Below are positions 35,690 through 44,077 of a DNA stretch of 64,000 bases, piece after piece. Position 1 is the stretch's first letter, and every line of letters starts with the position of its first letter. The translations under genes were made by a program, and so were the position numbers. The DNA comes from Marisediminitalea alba (GTDB taxonomy: Bacteria; Pseudomonadota; Gammaproteobacteria; Enterobacterales; Alteromonadaceae), in the NCBI RefSeq assembly GCF_002993365.1, contig NZ_PVNP01000220.1:17288-81287 (forward strand), given 5' to 3'. The notes beneath the pieces are model-generated. The model made no database searches and was not told the DNA's origin. It was given only the letters and a program-made list of their open reading frames with translations.

Positions 35690-36217
35690 TTATACGGCGC
35701 AGAAGCAGCCTTTTACATCGCTGTTGATACTGGCGCCGTAGTATTCGGCTGAGGTGGCGGCTTGTTTAATCTGACTCACCAGGTTTGCGCCGGTAAAGCA
35801 GCCGTAACCAACGGCATAGGGCCCAAGGTAGCGCAGCTGCCCGGCGTTATCGACCACGGCCAGGGCCGGATAATGATCCACATATCGGCTCAGCGCCGGA
35901 TGCTCAGCTAACGACAGTTGCTTAAGCTGATAGCCTTCATGTGCCAATTCACCGGATAGTTCCTCACGATGGGGTTCAGTGAGCTTATCGCAATAGCACT
36001 TGCCGCTGGAAACCATATGCACCAGCGTGCCCGGCGTTACTCCAGCCTGACTTAATGCGTTGGCAAAGTCGTTATCAAATTGCGGGTTACTGGCCGCCTG
36101 GGCCAGTAACATGGATGGATCGAAGGGTTTTATCTGATTAACGCTGGCGAAGCCGAGCAGGCTCAGAATGCCGAGCGCCCATACCACAACAATCAGTACG
36201 ATAGTGCGTTGGCTCAT
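35690..36217 (-). CDS. Membrane-anchored Cys-rich protein of unknown function (DUF6436-like)
   Basis: 175 aa with one N-terminal membrane segment (VLIVVVWALGILSLLGFA) and the bulk in the periplasm. The soluble part resembles a thioredoxin fold (TLVHMVSSGKCYCDKL and YPALAVVDNAGQLRYLGPYAVGYG), where KCYC is a CxC rather than CxxC motif. A further pair CFC ends the protein. Redox or metal binding is possible. Its start codon overlaps the stop of the chemotaxis receptor gene (TAATG), indicating translational coupling. Confidence 0.7.
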   Translation of the reverse strand: MSQRTIVLIVVVWALGILSLLGFASVNQIKPFDPSMLLAQAASNPQFDNDFANALSQAGVTPGTLVHMVSSGKCYCDKLTEPHREELSGELAHEGYQLKQLSLAEHPALSRYVDHYPALAVVDNAGQLRYLGPYAVGYGCFTGANLVSQIKQAATSAEYYGASINSDVKGCFCAV

Positions 36218-37695
36218 TACACCACAAAGCGCTTAACGGTTTGCAGCATACGCTGACACATCTCTGCCAGCTGTACTGACTTGGCTTCGAGTGCCTCGGC
36301 AGTATGTGCCTCCAGGTTGGCTAACTCGTGAATGGTTGCGGTACTTTTGGCAATTGAGCTTGAAGCCGATTCCTGCTCAACCGCTGAAGTAGCTACTTCC
36401 ATCATGTTGTCGCTGGCGGCCTGGATTTTCTCTTCAATACTGTTCATAAAGCTGGCGGCATTGTCAGAGGTGTTAACCGCTTCATCAACCAGCTCAATGC
36501 ACTGATTCATCTGCGTAACCGATGAGGCAGTACTCGATACCAGTTGCTCGGTGATCGTGGTGATTTCATCCGCGCTTTCTTTGGACCGTATAGCGAGCGT
36601 TCGCACTTCATCGGCAACAACCGCGAAACCACGGCCATGTTCGCCAGCACGGGCCGATTCAATCGCCGCATTCAGTGCTAGCAGGTTGGTTTGCTCCGCC
36701 ACCGCCGTAATTGAGCGCATGGCATCAGATATGTTGGCACAACGTTCGTTAAGTTCCTGATTGGTTTTTGCCGCGTTATTCAGCCTGTCGCGCAGTGAGT
36801 TAATAGTGGCAGTGGCACTTTCCACCGCAGCACGGGACTCACCGGTAGTATGGCGCGCGTCTTTAGTGATGTCGTTGGCTGCGGTAGTGCGTTCTGAGGA
36901 GTCTTGTAGTGTTACTGCAATTTCCTCTGAAGCAACCGAGATGGCGCCAATTTCTGTGCTGCTTTGCTGCACGTGTTCGTTTAATTCTTTGGTGGAGGAC
37001 TGCATAAACTCACTGGCGCTGGCTACATCATTAGCCAGCGATGAAGCATCGTGAACCAGCTGACGCAGTGAGGCGAGCAGTTCGTCGAAGCGCTTTAGCA
37101 TAGGGATGGATTTGTCGACGTCCACCCGCAAATCAATGTGCTGCCGATCGGCCAGAATTTTATTGATAGCCACTTCCAGTGCCGCGCCGCCAACGCCTTC
37201 CTCGTGGCTGCGCTTGGTCATGTACATCAGAATGCCGCCTTCTACTAGTGCAAATAATGCATGCAGCACTAGTATGGTAAAGGTGACGTGGCCTTCTTCA
37301 AACGCGTACACTGCTACTTCATTCACCTGGAGCAGGAAAAAGCCAATGTGATGAACAGCTATAACCACAACGGCTGAGGCGATTACCTTCCAGTTGCGAA
37401 ACACTGCCAACACGGCCAATAAGGAGAAAATCTCAAAGTGAATTTCGATAAGACCAAAAGCCTGATGAATATGCAGCGCGGTCATTAGCTGGGTACCAAT
37501 ACCCATTGCATGCGCGCTTATTTCGGCTTCAGGCTTGTTAAAACTGAGGAACAGCGGCAGCGCGATGATGGGGATACCTAACCAGAAGGCTATAAATAGT
37601 TCCCCGGTGACCAAACCGATAATGATGGCTGCTACCAACTGGGCGACTAAAACACCACGAAATATTTTATGCCCCTCGGACACCCATGAATACAT
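36217..37695 (-). CDS. Methyl-accepting chemotaxis protein with multi-pass His-rich membrane sensor
   Basis: 492 aa. Residues about 10-165 form five or six membrane segments instead of the usual two with a periplasmic loop. Several His and Glu lie in them (ALHIHQAFGLIEIHFEIF and VVIAVHHIGFFLLQ), a pattern I recognise from other receptors but without assigned ligand; heme or metal binding or direct sensing of membrane state is possible. Residues about 200-490 form the signalling domain with the tip NLLALNAAIESARAGEHGRG. It should report to CheA/CheW. A small Cys-rich gene is coupled to it downstream. Confidence 0.88.
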   Translation of the reverse strand: MYSWVSEGHKIFRGVLVAQLVAAIIIGLVTGELFIAFWLGIPIIALPLFLSFNKPEAEISAHAMGIGTQLMTALHIHQAFGLIEIHFEIFSLLAVLAVFRNWKVIASAVVVIAVHHIGFFLLQVNEVAVYAFEEGHVTFTILVLHALFALVEGGILMYMTKRSHEEGVGGAALEVAINKILADRQHIDLRVDVDKSIPMLKRFDELLASLRQLVHDASSLANDVASASEFMQSSTKELNEHVQQSSTEIGAISVASEEIAVTLQDSSERTTAANDITKDARHTTGESRAAVESATATINSLRDRLNNAAKTNQELNERCANISDAMRSITAVAEQTNLLALNAAIESARAGEHGRGFAVVADEVRTLAIRSKESADEITTITEQLVSSTASSVTQMNQCIELVDEAVNTSDNAASFMNSIEEKIQAASDNMMEVATSAVEQESASSSIAKSTATIHELANLEAHTAEALEAKSVQLAEMCQRMLQTVKRFVV

Positions 37696-37809
37696 AGCAA
37701 AAACTCCGGAATTTTTGTTAAGTGTAGGCGAGGAACTAAATCATGCCAGTAAACCAGATCAATCTTTAGTGCAATAGATAATCCGGTCGGAGTATAAATT
37801 CCCTTTATC

Positions 37810-38781
37810 TTACAGCCACTTTTTCCAGAGCATGGCGATTAGCATTAACACTGCCAGCACGCCCATAGATGACATCAACAGGGTAAACGCATTTGGCGTT
37901 TCGGTGCCTGGCAAACCGGCCACGTTCATACCAAATACTCCGGTCAGGAATGATAAAGGTAAAAAAATGGCGGTTATCATAGATAGCACGTACATGCGGA
38001 TGTTTTGCTTGTCGGCTATCTGGTTGCGCAGTTCATCCTGCAACACAATGGCGCGCTCACGGGCAAGATCCAAGTCCTCAATCGATCGGGTCATACGGTC
38101 TGACTGGTCGCGCAGATCAAATGCCATGGTGTCGGGAATTAAACCCGGCACGCGCACCAGGGTTTCCAGGGCGTCGCGCTGTGGCGCGAGGTGACGGCGA
38201 ATGCTGGCGGTTTGGCGGCGTAACATAGCCAGTTGGTTACGATCGTGTTTGTTGAGTGATTCCTGAGCTTCGTAATCGCCGAGAGATTCATCAATGTCTT
38301 CCACTTTATCGTGAATGCGATCGGCAATGCGGGTTAACAGCGCAATCAGTAATTCAGTAGTGGTTGCGGGTACGTCGCCCTGCTCGAGGCTGGTCCGGGT
38401 ATCCTGCACACTCATTAATTTACGGTCCTGGCGACGCAAGGTGACTATCAGGGAGCCAGAAATCCACAGGCGCAGGGATACCATGTCTTCCGGATCTGCG
38501 CCCGGGTTCACATTAATGCCGCGTAAAAATACCAGTGCACCGCGGTTCACCGGGATCACCCGGGGCCGGGTTTGCTGGGCCATGAGACTGTCTCTGACTT
38601 CTTCAGATAACCCCAGAGCTTGCAGCATGCCTTCCGCTTCGGGCGCATCAGATTGCATATGTACCCACCGATAGCCCTGTTCTGGCAGGGGGGAGGCAAG
38701 TTGGCTTGCATCAAGCGTTTCAGTTTCACCCGTTTGCTTAACATCATAAGCCCATAAAAAGGCATCGTTTAATTGTGCCAT
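37810..38781 (-). CDS. zntB: Zinc transporter ZntB, CorA superfamily
   Basis: 323 aa. Long N-terminal cytoplasmic domain, then two C-terminal membrane helices joined at the conserved GMN motif (GVFGMNVAGLPG, near residue 285). CorA-type pentameric channels of the ZntB group move zinc. The N-terminal part (FLWAYDV...GYRWVHMQSD) fits ZntB better than CorA. The start codon overlaps the stop of the upstream mechanosensitive channel gene by one base, so they are coupled. Confidence 0.88.
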   Translation of the reverse strand: MAQLNDAFLWAYDVKQTGETETLDASQLASPLPEQGYRWVHMQSDAPEAEGMLQALGLSEEVRDSLMAQQTRPRVIPVNRGALVFLRGINVNPGADPEDMVSLRLWISGSLIVTLRRQDRKLMSVQDTRTSLEQGDVPATTTELLIALLTRIADRIHDKVEDIDESLGDYEAQESLNKHDRNQLAMLRRQTASIRRHLAPQRDALETLVRVPGLIPDTMAFDLRDQSDRMTRSIEDLDLARERAIVLQDELRNQIADKQNIRMYVLSMITAIFLPLSFLTGVFGMNVAGLPGTETPNAFTLLMSSMGVLAVLMLIAMLWKKWL

Positions 38782-39659
38782 TACGAATTCCTGGAAGGTT
38801 TAACCAATTGCAGAGTGCCATCAAGATGAACGTCACGCTGCGGAAAGGCTATCACTATGTCATGCTCAGCAAAGAGCTCATCTATGGTGAAACGTACCTG
38901 ACTGCGGATCACCCGCAGGTCGCGCTCTTTGGTGGCATTCACCCAAAAGAAGGTTTCAAACATCAGGGCGTTGTCACCAAAATCATCAAAAATAACCACC
39001 GGTTTGGGTTCGGTGAGGATGTCTTCCTGGTGCTGGGTGGCTTCTTCAATCAGGCGCGCAACCAGTTTACAGTCTGAACCATAAGCCACCCCAACCCGCA
39101 CTGATGTACGTGTCAGGTTGTCAATGAGAGTCCAGTTCACCACGGTGTTCTCGAGTAATTTGCTGTTGGGGATCAGCATGTGCACACCATCAACCCGGCG
39201 AATACGGGTAGACCGGGTATTAATGGTTTCAACGCTGCCACGGGCACCATCGACTTCCAGAAAGTCGCCAATGCGGATAGGCCGCTCCCACATTAAAATC
39301 CAGCCGGAGATAAAGTTATTTATGATGTTCTGCGCACCAAAGCCCACACCAATGGCCACCGCACCAGATAAAAACGCAAATGCGGTTAGCGGCACGTTCA
39401 TTACATCCAGCGTGGTAACAATTAAAATTGCCCCGGCGACGATGTAGAACAGCCGTTTAAATAAGTGAATAGTGTCGGCACTGGCACCGGAGGAGCGCAA
39501 GCGGTAAGTGGCAATGTGCGCGAGCTTTTTAAATAGCCAGATACCCACCACATAAATCAGTGGAATAGCGATTAAATCGCCGCTGGTGAAAGTAATATCA
39601 AACAGCGTAAACAGGTCTTTCGACAGAAAGTTTTTTACTAGCGTTAAGGTTTCTTCCAC
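38781..39659 (-). CDS. MscS-family mechanosensitive channel
   Basis: 292 aa with about three membrane segments followed by the MscS pore helix (FLSGAVAIGVGFGAQNIINNFISGW) and cytoplasmic beta domain (IRIGDFLEVDGARGSVETINTRSTRIR). Opens on membrane tension to release ions after hypo-osmotic shock. Length fits the small MscS type. Its stop codon shares a base with the ZntB start. Confidence 0.9.
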   Translation of the reverse strand: MEETLTLVKNFLSKDLFTLFDITFTSGDLIAIPLIYVVGIWLFKKLAHIATYRLRSSGASADTIHLFKRLFYIVAGAILIVTTLDVMNVPLTAFAFLSGAVAIGVGFGAQNIINNFISGWILMWERPIRIGDFLEVDGARGSVETINTRSTRIRRVDGVHMLIPNSKLLENTVVNWTLIDNLTRTSVRVGVAYGSDCKLVARLIEEATQHQEDILTEPKPVVIFDDFGDNALMFETFFWVNATKERDLRVIRSQVRFTIDELFAEHDIVIAFPQRDVHLDGTLQLVKPSRNS

Positions 39660-39793
39660 TGGTTCTATCCCTATTTATCGGTGGCGCACATAATAAGTGT
39701 GCTATTGATTAATGCAAATAACTTAGGCGTAAACAAGCCCGCTTTAATTTTGTCCTTACGATGAAAAATATTGATATAAAAAATGACATGCCG

Positions 39794-40741
39794 CTATCCG
39801 GGTTGTTTATCCTGATTCTGGCCCTCTCCGGGGCTGCTGCGTTTGGCCCAGAAACTGGCAAACAGAGCGCCTGAAAGGTTGTGCCAGATACTGAATATTG
39901 CGCCGGGCAGGGCGCTCGCCGCCGAGAAGTACTTTAAAGCCAGGGCGACGCTCAATCCGGAGTTCTGCATACCTACTTCTATCGCTACCGTTCTGGCAAT
40001 TACCGAGTCGTAACCCAGTTTGCGGGACAGCCCGTAGCCACAGCCAAGACCAATAAGGTTATGCAGGATAACAGCACTCACTACCTGCCAGGCCACGGTG
40101 TTGAGGTTGTCACTATTAAGCGCAACCACAATGGCGATGATGAGCAGTATGGCAGCCATGGAAAACACCGAGCAGGCTGGCGCAATCCCGGCCAGCTTAT
40201 GTTTAAAAAAGTGGTTTAGCAGCATGCCAGCAGCCACCGGCAGCAAAATGACTTTAACCAGCATACCCAGCATCGACAAGGCAGGTACCTCGATGCTTTG
40301 GCCTAAATATAACCAGGTGAGTAAAGGCAGCAGGATTACGGCCACCAGGGTCGATATCATGGTCATACTAACCGATAGCGCTACGTTGCCTTTGGCTAAA
40401 TAAGCCATCACGTTCGATGCGGTACCGCCGGCGGTAGCGCCGACCAGCATCATGCCGGTCATCAATGCCTCTGAGAGCCCGAGTAGCAAAGCAATGAGCC
40501 AGGCCGCAAAGGGCATAATAATGAACTGAATAGCCACGCCGGCCCCGACTATGCGGCGGTACTGCCATACTTTAGTGAAATCCCGCCACTGCAGTGTGAG
40601 CCCCATGGCCAGCATCACCACAACCAGCAAGGGCACAATAAACGCCTTTAAACCAACCAATAAAGCAGGAAAAAGATAAGCAAACACGCTTATCAACAAT
40701 GCCAGTACCGGAAACAAATAAATGGCCACTGTAACTCTCAA
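39794..40741 (-). CDS. Bile acid:sodium symporter family transporter
   Basis: 315-aa membrane protein with 8-10 predicted helices. Family features: crossover LVGATAGGTASNVMAYLAKGN (about 100-120) and EVGMQNSGLSVAL (about 255), which correspond to the sodium and substrate-binding broken helices. Bacterial relatives move organic anions such as pantoate or bile acid-like compounds; substrate is not predictable. Stands alone. Confidence 0.88.
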   Translation of the reverse strand: MRVTVAIYLFPVLALLISVFAYLFPALLVGLKAFIVPLLVVVMLAMGLTLQWRDFTKVWQYRRIVGAGVAIQFIIMPFAAWLIALLLGLSEALMTGMMLVGATAGGTASNVMAYLAKGNVALSVSMTMISTLVAVILLPLLTWLYLGQSIEVPALSMLGMLVKVILLPVAAGMLLNHFFKHKLAGIAPACSVFSMAAILLIIAIVVALNSDNLNTVAWQVVSAVILHNLIGLGCGYGLSRKLGYDSVIARTVAIEVGMQNSGLSVALALKYFSAASALPGAIFSIWHNLSGALFASFWAKRSSPGEGQNQDKQPG

Positions 40742-40818
40742 TAAAAACAGACTGGTTTAAGTTTAACATTGCTAAGCGGCAATTATTTAATAACAGAGGA
40801 TCACCTTGCTGTCGCCTA

Positions 40819-40887
40819 ATGAAGTTTCTTCGCCGCCTCTGGATTTGTCTTTTTTCATTACGGGCTGTACCTGCCGTGCATGGCTGA
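40819..40887 (+). pseudogene. Remnant: duplicate of the start of the DUF1439 gene
   Basis: The open frame encodes MKFLRRLWICLF and stops after 22 codons. It matches the start of the intact gene at 43535 (MKYLCRLWICLF) in DNA and protein, and the similarity continues about 25 bases upstream. It has been truncated after the signal peptide and joined to a PfkB fragment. Confidence 0.7.
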
Positions 40888-41158
40888 ACGCTGTCAAAAC
40901 AACGGCAGTATTGTTTGTTTCGACCCTAATTACCGTGTTGATCTTTGGCAAAGCAGACTGGATAAGTTTAAAGCAAAATGTAACGCGTTTTTTGCATTGG
41001 CTGATGTGGTAAAAGTAAGTGAAGAGGAATTGGCGCTTCTTACCGGAGAGTTGAATATACCAGACGGTTGTAGTGCTTTACACCAGCTAGGAGCGGGAGT
41101 CATATTTGTCACCATGGGAAGTAAAGGTTGTTACCTTTCAACAAACGTTACCCTTTAA
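40880..41158 (+). pseudogene. Fragment of a PfkB-family sugar kinase (fructokinase-like)
   Basis: The frame of about 92 codons contains the mid-protein segments FDPNYRVDLW and ALADVVKVSEEELALLTGE of fructokinase/ribokinase-type enzymes and ends after LGAGVIFVTMGSKGCYL. The N-terminal half and the C-terminal ATP-site with the GAGD motif are absent, so it cannot be an active kinase. It is directly joined to the DUF1439 remnant. Expression is unlikely. Confidence 0.75.
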
Positions 41159-41470
41159 CCATGAGTGGTACACTTATTATCTGAATTCGAGACATTTAAC
41201 GCGACTTCGATTTTGGCGCATGAAGCATAAAAACATACCATCACTTGAATATGCAAAATGTTGAGATCAGGGCTTTTCACATATCTCATTGTGTACTTCA
41301 CTACCAAAGACCAGTTTAATTGCCTATCTTGACGACAACTACTTCATTGACTTTTGAAAACTATCCATTTGACACACGTGCAACTAGCCTTAAATAAAGC
41401 TGACACAGTGGGTAGTGCATAGCGTAAATTTTCTTTTATTCGTAATTTCATGCATTTAATCTTCGAGGTT
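41159..41470. other. Unexplained DNA before the IS element
   Basis: 312 bases, AT-rich, with no gene, hairpin or recognised repeat. It probably belongs to the same rearranged patch as the kinase fragment. Confidence 0.5.
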
Positions 41471-41496
41471 TGTAGTGGCAGACTAAACCCGAACAC
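41471..41496 (+). repeat. Left inverted repeat of the IS element
   Basis: Begins TGTAGTGG and contains AAACCCG followed by ACAC at positions matching the right end. Confidence 0.85.
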
Positions 41497-41537
41497 TGTT
41501 TTAAGTGGTAGCATTACACTTAATAACGAGGTGTTCA

Positions 41538-41846
41538 ATGAGAAGACAAAGACGGTCATTCAGTCCGGAATTTAAACATGATGCAGCGAGCCTGGTGCTT
41601 GATCAGGGGTGTAGTGTACCCGAAGCAAGTCGCGCGGTAGACGTTCATGAAAATACTCTGCGCAAATGGGTTCAGCAACTTGAGTCTGAACGAGGCGGTA
41701 GCACGCCGAAATCAAAAGCCCTGACACCAGAACAGCAACGCATTCAGGAACTTGAAGCTCGCGTGAATAGGCTGGAGCGAGAAAAAACTATTTTAAAAAA
41801 GGCTACTGCACTCTTAATGTCCGACGACCTGAAATCCACGCGCTGA
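41538..41846 (+). CDS. IS3-family transposase OrfA (helix-turn-helix)
   Basis: 102 aa from ATG 41538, which follows AACGAGGTG. N-terminal helix-turn-helix (FSPEFKHDAASLVLDQGCSVPEASRAV), then a leucine-zipper-like coil (QELEARVNRLEREKTILKKA). This protein alone usually modulates transposition; the active transposase is the OrfAB fusion produced by -1 frameshifting at 41795-41801. Confidence 0.92.
   Translation: MRRQRRSFSPEFKHDAASLVLDQGCSVPEASRAVDVHENTLRKWVQQLESERGGSTPKSKALTPEQQRIQELEARVNRLEREKTILKKATALLMSDDLKSTR
41795..41801 (+). other. Programmed -1 frameshift site of the IS element
   Basis: A heptamer A AAA AAG, in the correct reading phase of orfA (TTA AAA AAG). Slipping back one base leads without a stop into orfB (KGYCTLNVRRPEIH...). 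The same slippery heptamer works in other IS3-family elements. Confidence 0.8.
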
Positions 41847-41854
41847 TAGACCGG

Positions 41855-42700
41855 TTGAGGGTGCATGAATCAACAGAATTGGTCTGTTCAGCGTTAGGTG
41901 TTGGTGTCAGTAGCTATTACGAGCGACGAAAGCGCCACCGGCTGATTGGCGCTAAACGACGTATTCTGCGCGCCAGAGTGAAGCGTCTGTTCGATAGAAG
42001 TCGTCAGTCCGCGGGCACTCGAACACTTGTTGATATGCTTCGCGATGAAGGCATCATCATGGGCCGGTTCAAAGTAGGCCGGCTAATGAAAGAACAAGGG
42101 CTGATGAGCAAGCAGCCGGGTAAGCACGCATACAAAAACGTGCAGGTTGAGCGGCCAGATATCCCTAATTTACTGGACAGGCAGTTCAACGTGCAGCAGC
42201 CCAACCAAGCTTGGTGCGGTGATATCACCTACATCTGGACTGGCTCAGCCTGGCATTATGCAGCGGTCGTGATTGACCTGCATACTCGACGGGTAATCGG
42301 CTGGAGTATGTCACATCGACCGGATGCGGAACTTGCCGCGAGAGCTTTAGATATGGCTTACGAGCTGAGGGGTAAGCCAACAGGCGTGATGTTCCACAGC
42401 GACCAGGGCTCGCAGTACGGGGCTCGTAAGTTCAGACAAAGGCTGTGGCGCTATAAGATGGTTCAGAGTATGAGTCGCCGGGGGAATTGCTGGGATAATA
42501 GCCCGATGGAGCGCGTGTTCAGAAGTCTCAAATCCGAATGGATGCCATCAACCGGCTACCATTCGCCAAATGAAGCAAAACGAGATGTGGGTTATTACCT
42601 GATGAATTACTACAACTGGGAAAGACCGCATCAATTTAACGATGGGCTACCACCGGCAAAAGCGGAAGAATTAGCCAAAAAGGTGTCCGGGTTTTATTGA
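41855..42700 (+). CDS. IS3-family transposase OrfB (DDE catalytic part)
   Basis: 281 aa in the -1 frame relative to orfA; the open frame extends back to the frameshift site at 41798, so the OrfAB fusion is the likely active form. A TTG start at 41855 is only nominal. The DDE catalytic residues are present in WCGDITYIW, FHSDQGSQY and DNSPMERVFRSLKSEW; the C-terminal YYNWERPHQ is standard. No frame breaks are seen. Confidence 0.95.
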   Translation: MRVHESTELVCSALGVGVSSYYERRKRHRLIGAKRRILRARVKRLFDRSRQSAGTRTLVDMLRDEGIIMGRFKVGRLMKEQGLMSKQPGKHAYKNVQVERPDIPNLLDRQFNVQQPNQAWCGDITYIWTGSAWHYAAVVIDLHTRRVIGWSMSHRPDAELAARALDMAYELRGKPTGVMFHSDQGSQYGARKFRQRLWRYKMVQSMSRRGNCWDNSPMERVFRSLKSEWMPSTGYHSPNEAKRDVGYYLMNYYNWERPHQFNDGLPPAKAEELAKKVSGFY

Positions 42701-42708
42701 CCACTACA
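42683..42708 (-). repeat. Right inverted repeat of the IS element
   Basis: Complement begins TGTAGTGG and contains AAACCCG followed by ACAC; 20 of 26 positions match the left end. Confidence 0.85.
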
Positions 42709-42807
42709 GTTTGATTTAATGCGTCTTGTGACTTGCATGAGTTACGACTAGGCTTTAATTGTGGACTTGGACTTTCACAATTAAAATTAAAAGGAGATTT
42801 TATTAAG

Positions 42808-43317
42808 GTGCTTAAATATATTCATAATTCTGTATTATCGATTAAACGCCATCGAGTACGTTTTAAGTCGTCAGATGTATTCAAATTAGGTACTTATGTA
42901 TCATTCTTTGTGGTTTCATCTATTATCTTTTCCGGTTCTACTTTAGCAAAAACGTTTTGTAGTACTGAAGTGGTAGAGGAAAAAGGAACCCCGGCTCTCA
43001 GTCCTGGGCTGATTGATGCAATGTATGAAGCAATTAGCACTAACACGTTTGACCTTGACGAACCTTATACTTTGATAACTAAGAAACATTTCTGTACGGG
43101 GGTAGGTAAGTCTAATATAGGATCCGAAAGTTCTTTTGAAACGTTTAACAATGCTCCGGATCCTGACCCAACACCGAAAGAAGGTGATAAGCAAACAGTC
43201 AAACAGACTAGAGCCGATGGAACCAGGGAGTGGACTTATACTTATATAAATGGAGTTTGGGTATTGACTGGATACAAATACACACCTTTGCCTGATGCTG
43301 ATAGTCTGGAGCCATAA
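42808..43317 (+). CDS. AT-rich secreted protein of unknown function
   Basis: 169 aa from GTG 42808, which follows AAGGAG by 11 bases; the open frame to 42733 lies within the IS flank. A late hydrophobic segment (TYVSFFVVSSIIFSGSTLA) acts as signal peptide or anchor. The mature part has three Cys (FCSTEVV and FCTGVG), an acidic proline-rich linker (APDPDPTPKEGDK) and a C-terminal stretch of aromatic residues (REWTYTYINGVWVLTGYKY). No family recognised. Lower GC than its surroundings suggests recent acquisition. Confidence 0.6.
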   Translation: MLKYIHNSVLSIKRHRVRFKSSDVFKLGTYVSFFVVSSIIFSGSTLAKTFCSTEVVEEKGTPALSPGLIDAMYEAISTNTFDLDEPYTLITKKHFCTGVGKSNIGSESSFETFNNAPDPDPTPKEGDKQTVKQTRADGTREWTYTYINGVWVLTGYKYTPLPDADSLEP

Positions 43318-43534
43318 TTGACCGGCCGCCAATAAATAGATCCACAAGATAGATGAATTGGGCATAACAAGGCCACATCAGCTGCGCGGCAACGTTAGTC
43401 CGTTCCTTGTCTAAAGCTGCCGTAGCAACGGCAGATCAAAACTATAAGTCCTCACGATAACTGGATGATAGTATCGTGCCTGCATACTAAAAATCTGGTA
43501 GCCTTAGCAGATAGTAATCAACTGATGTTGTCCC

Positions 43535-44053
43535 ATGAAGTATCTTTGCCGCCTCTGGATTTGCCTGTTTACTTTGCTGGTGGGTATGCCTGCCGCGCAT
43601 GCTTTCACCATGACCTTTTCGGAAAGCCAGTTAAATACTATGGTGACCGCAGTGTTTCCTCAGCAGCGCACCTTTGACGATGTAGTGTTTACCTTCTCTG
43701 ACCCCTTTGTTGAGCTTGACCCACTGGAAGATGAAGTGAACGTGAAAGTCACCGTACTGGCAGAGCAAAATGGTCAACGGTTGCAAGCCAAGGCGGAGAT
43801 TTCCGGGCGCATTGCCTACCACCATCAACTGGCGCAACTGCGCCTTATTGAGCCGCGGTTGGATAAGCTAAAAGTGCTGGATAATCAGGCGGTAGTATCC
43901 GATAGCCTGGTTAATGGCATAAAGCGTCTTGAAGGTAAACGAGTGCCGGTGATCCTGCTGTTAGACTTCGACGATTTGGATATGGCGGCGTTTGGTATTC
44001 AAAAGCCCAAACGCATCGACATAACCAGTCAGGGTCTTCTCATCGAAATATAA
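43535..44053 (+). CDS. DUF1439-family lipid-binding-like periplasmic protein
   Basis: 172 aa with a signal peptide (MKYLCRLWICLFTLLVGMP, ending AHA). The mature part follows a DUF1439 pattern (FTMTFSESQLNTMVTAVFPQQR, then alternating beta strands), the family of E. coli YceB, thought to resemble tubular lipid-binding folds. A truncated relative of its 5' end is found at 40819, so the locus underwent a rearrangement. The ATP-grasp gene follows at 24 bases. Confidence 0.82.
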   Translation: MKYLCRLWICLFTLLVGMPAAHAFTMTFSESQLNTMVTAVFPQQRTFDDVVFTFSDPFVELDPLEDEVNVKVTVLAEQNGQRLQAKAEISGRIAYHHQLAQLRLIEPRLDKLKVLDNQAVVSDSLVNGIKRLEGKRVPVILLLDFDDLDMAAFGIQKPKRIDITSQGLLIEI

Positions 44054-44077
44054 TCTGTTATTACCTCGGGAATGATT

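Larger units (their letters stand above)
41471..42708 (+). mobile_element. Complete IS3-family insertion sequence, 1238 bp
   Basis: The element starts TGTAGTGG and ends CCACTACA, and the ends form imperfect inverted repeats (20 of 26 bases). It is flanked on both sides by GTT (41468-41470 and 42709-42711), a 3-bp target duplication typical of IS3-family members. Two overlapping-phase genes, orfA and orfB, are present with a frameshift site between them. Both are intact, so the copy may be active. The subgroup was not determined. Confidence 0.92.

Noticed and set aside
41344..41559. 71-codon minus-strand open frame crossing the left IS end
   Set aside because: It spans the IS boundary and shows no family features, so it is a chance frame.
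43355..43410. GCATAACAAGGCC followed by GTTAGTCC and an ACAAGG/CCTTGT pair, suggesting a second attC near the AT-rich orphan
   Set aside because: Too short for the expected attC, ends are not complementary, and no matching cassette left edge was found upstream.
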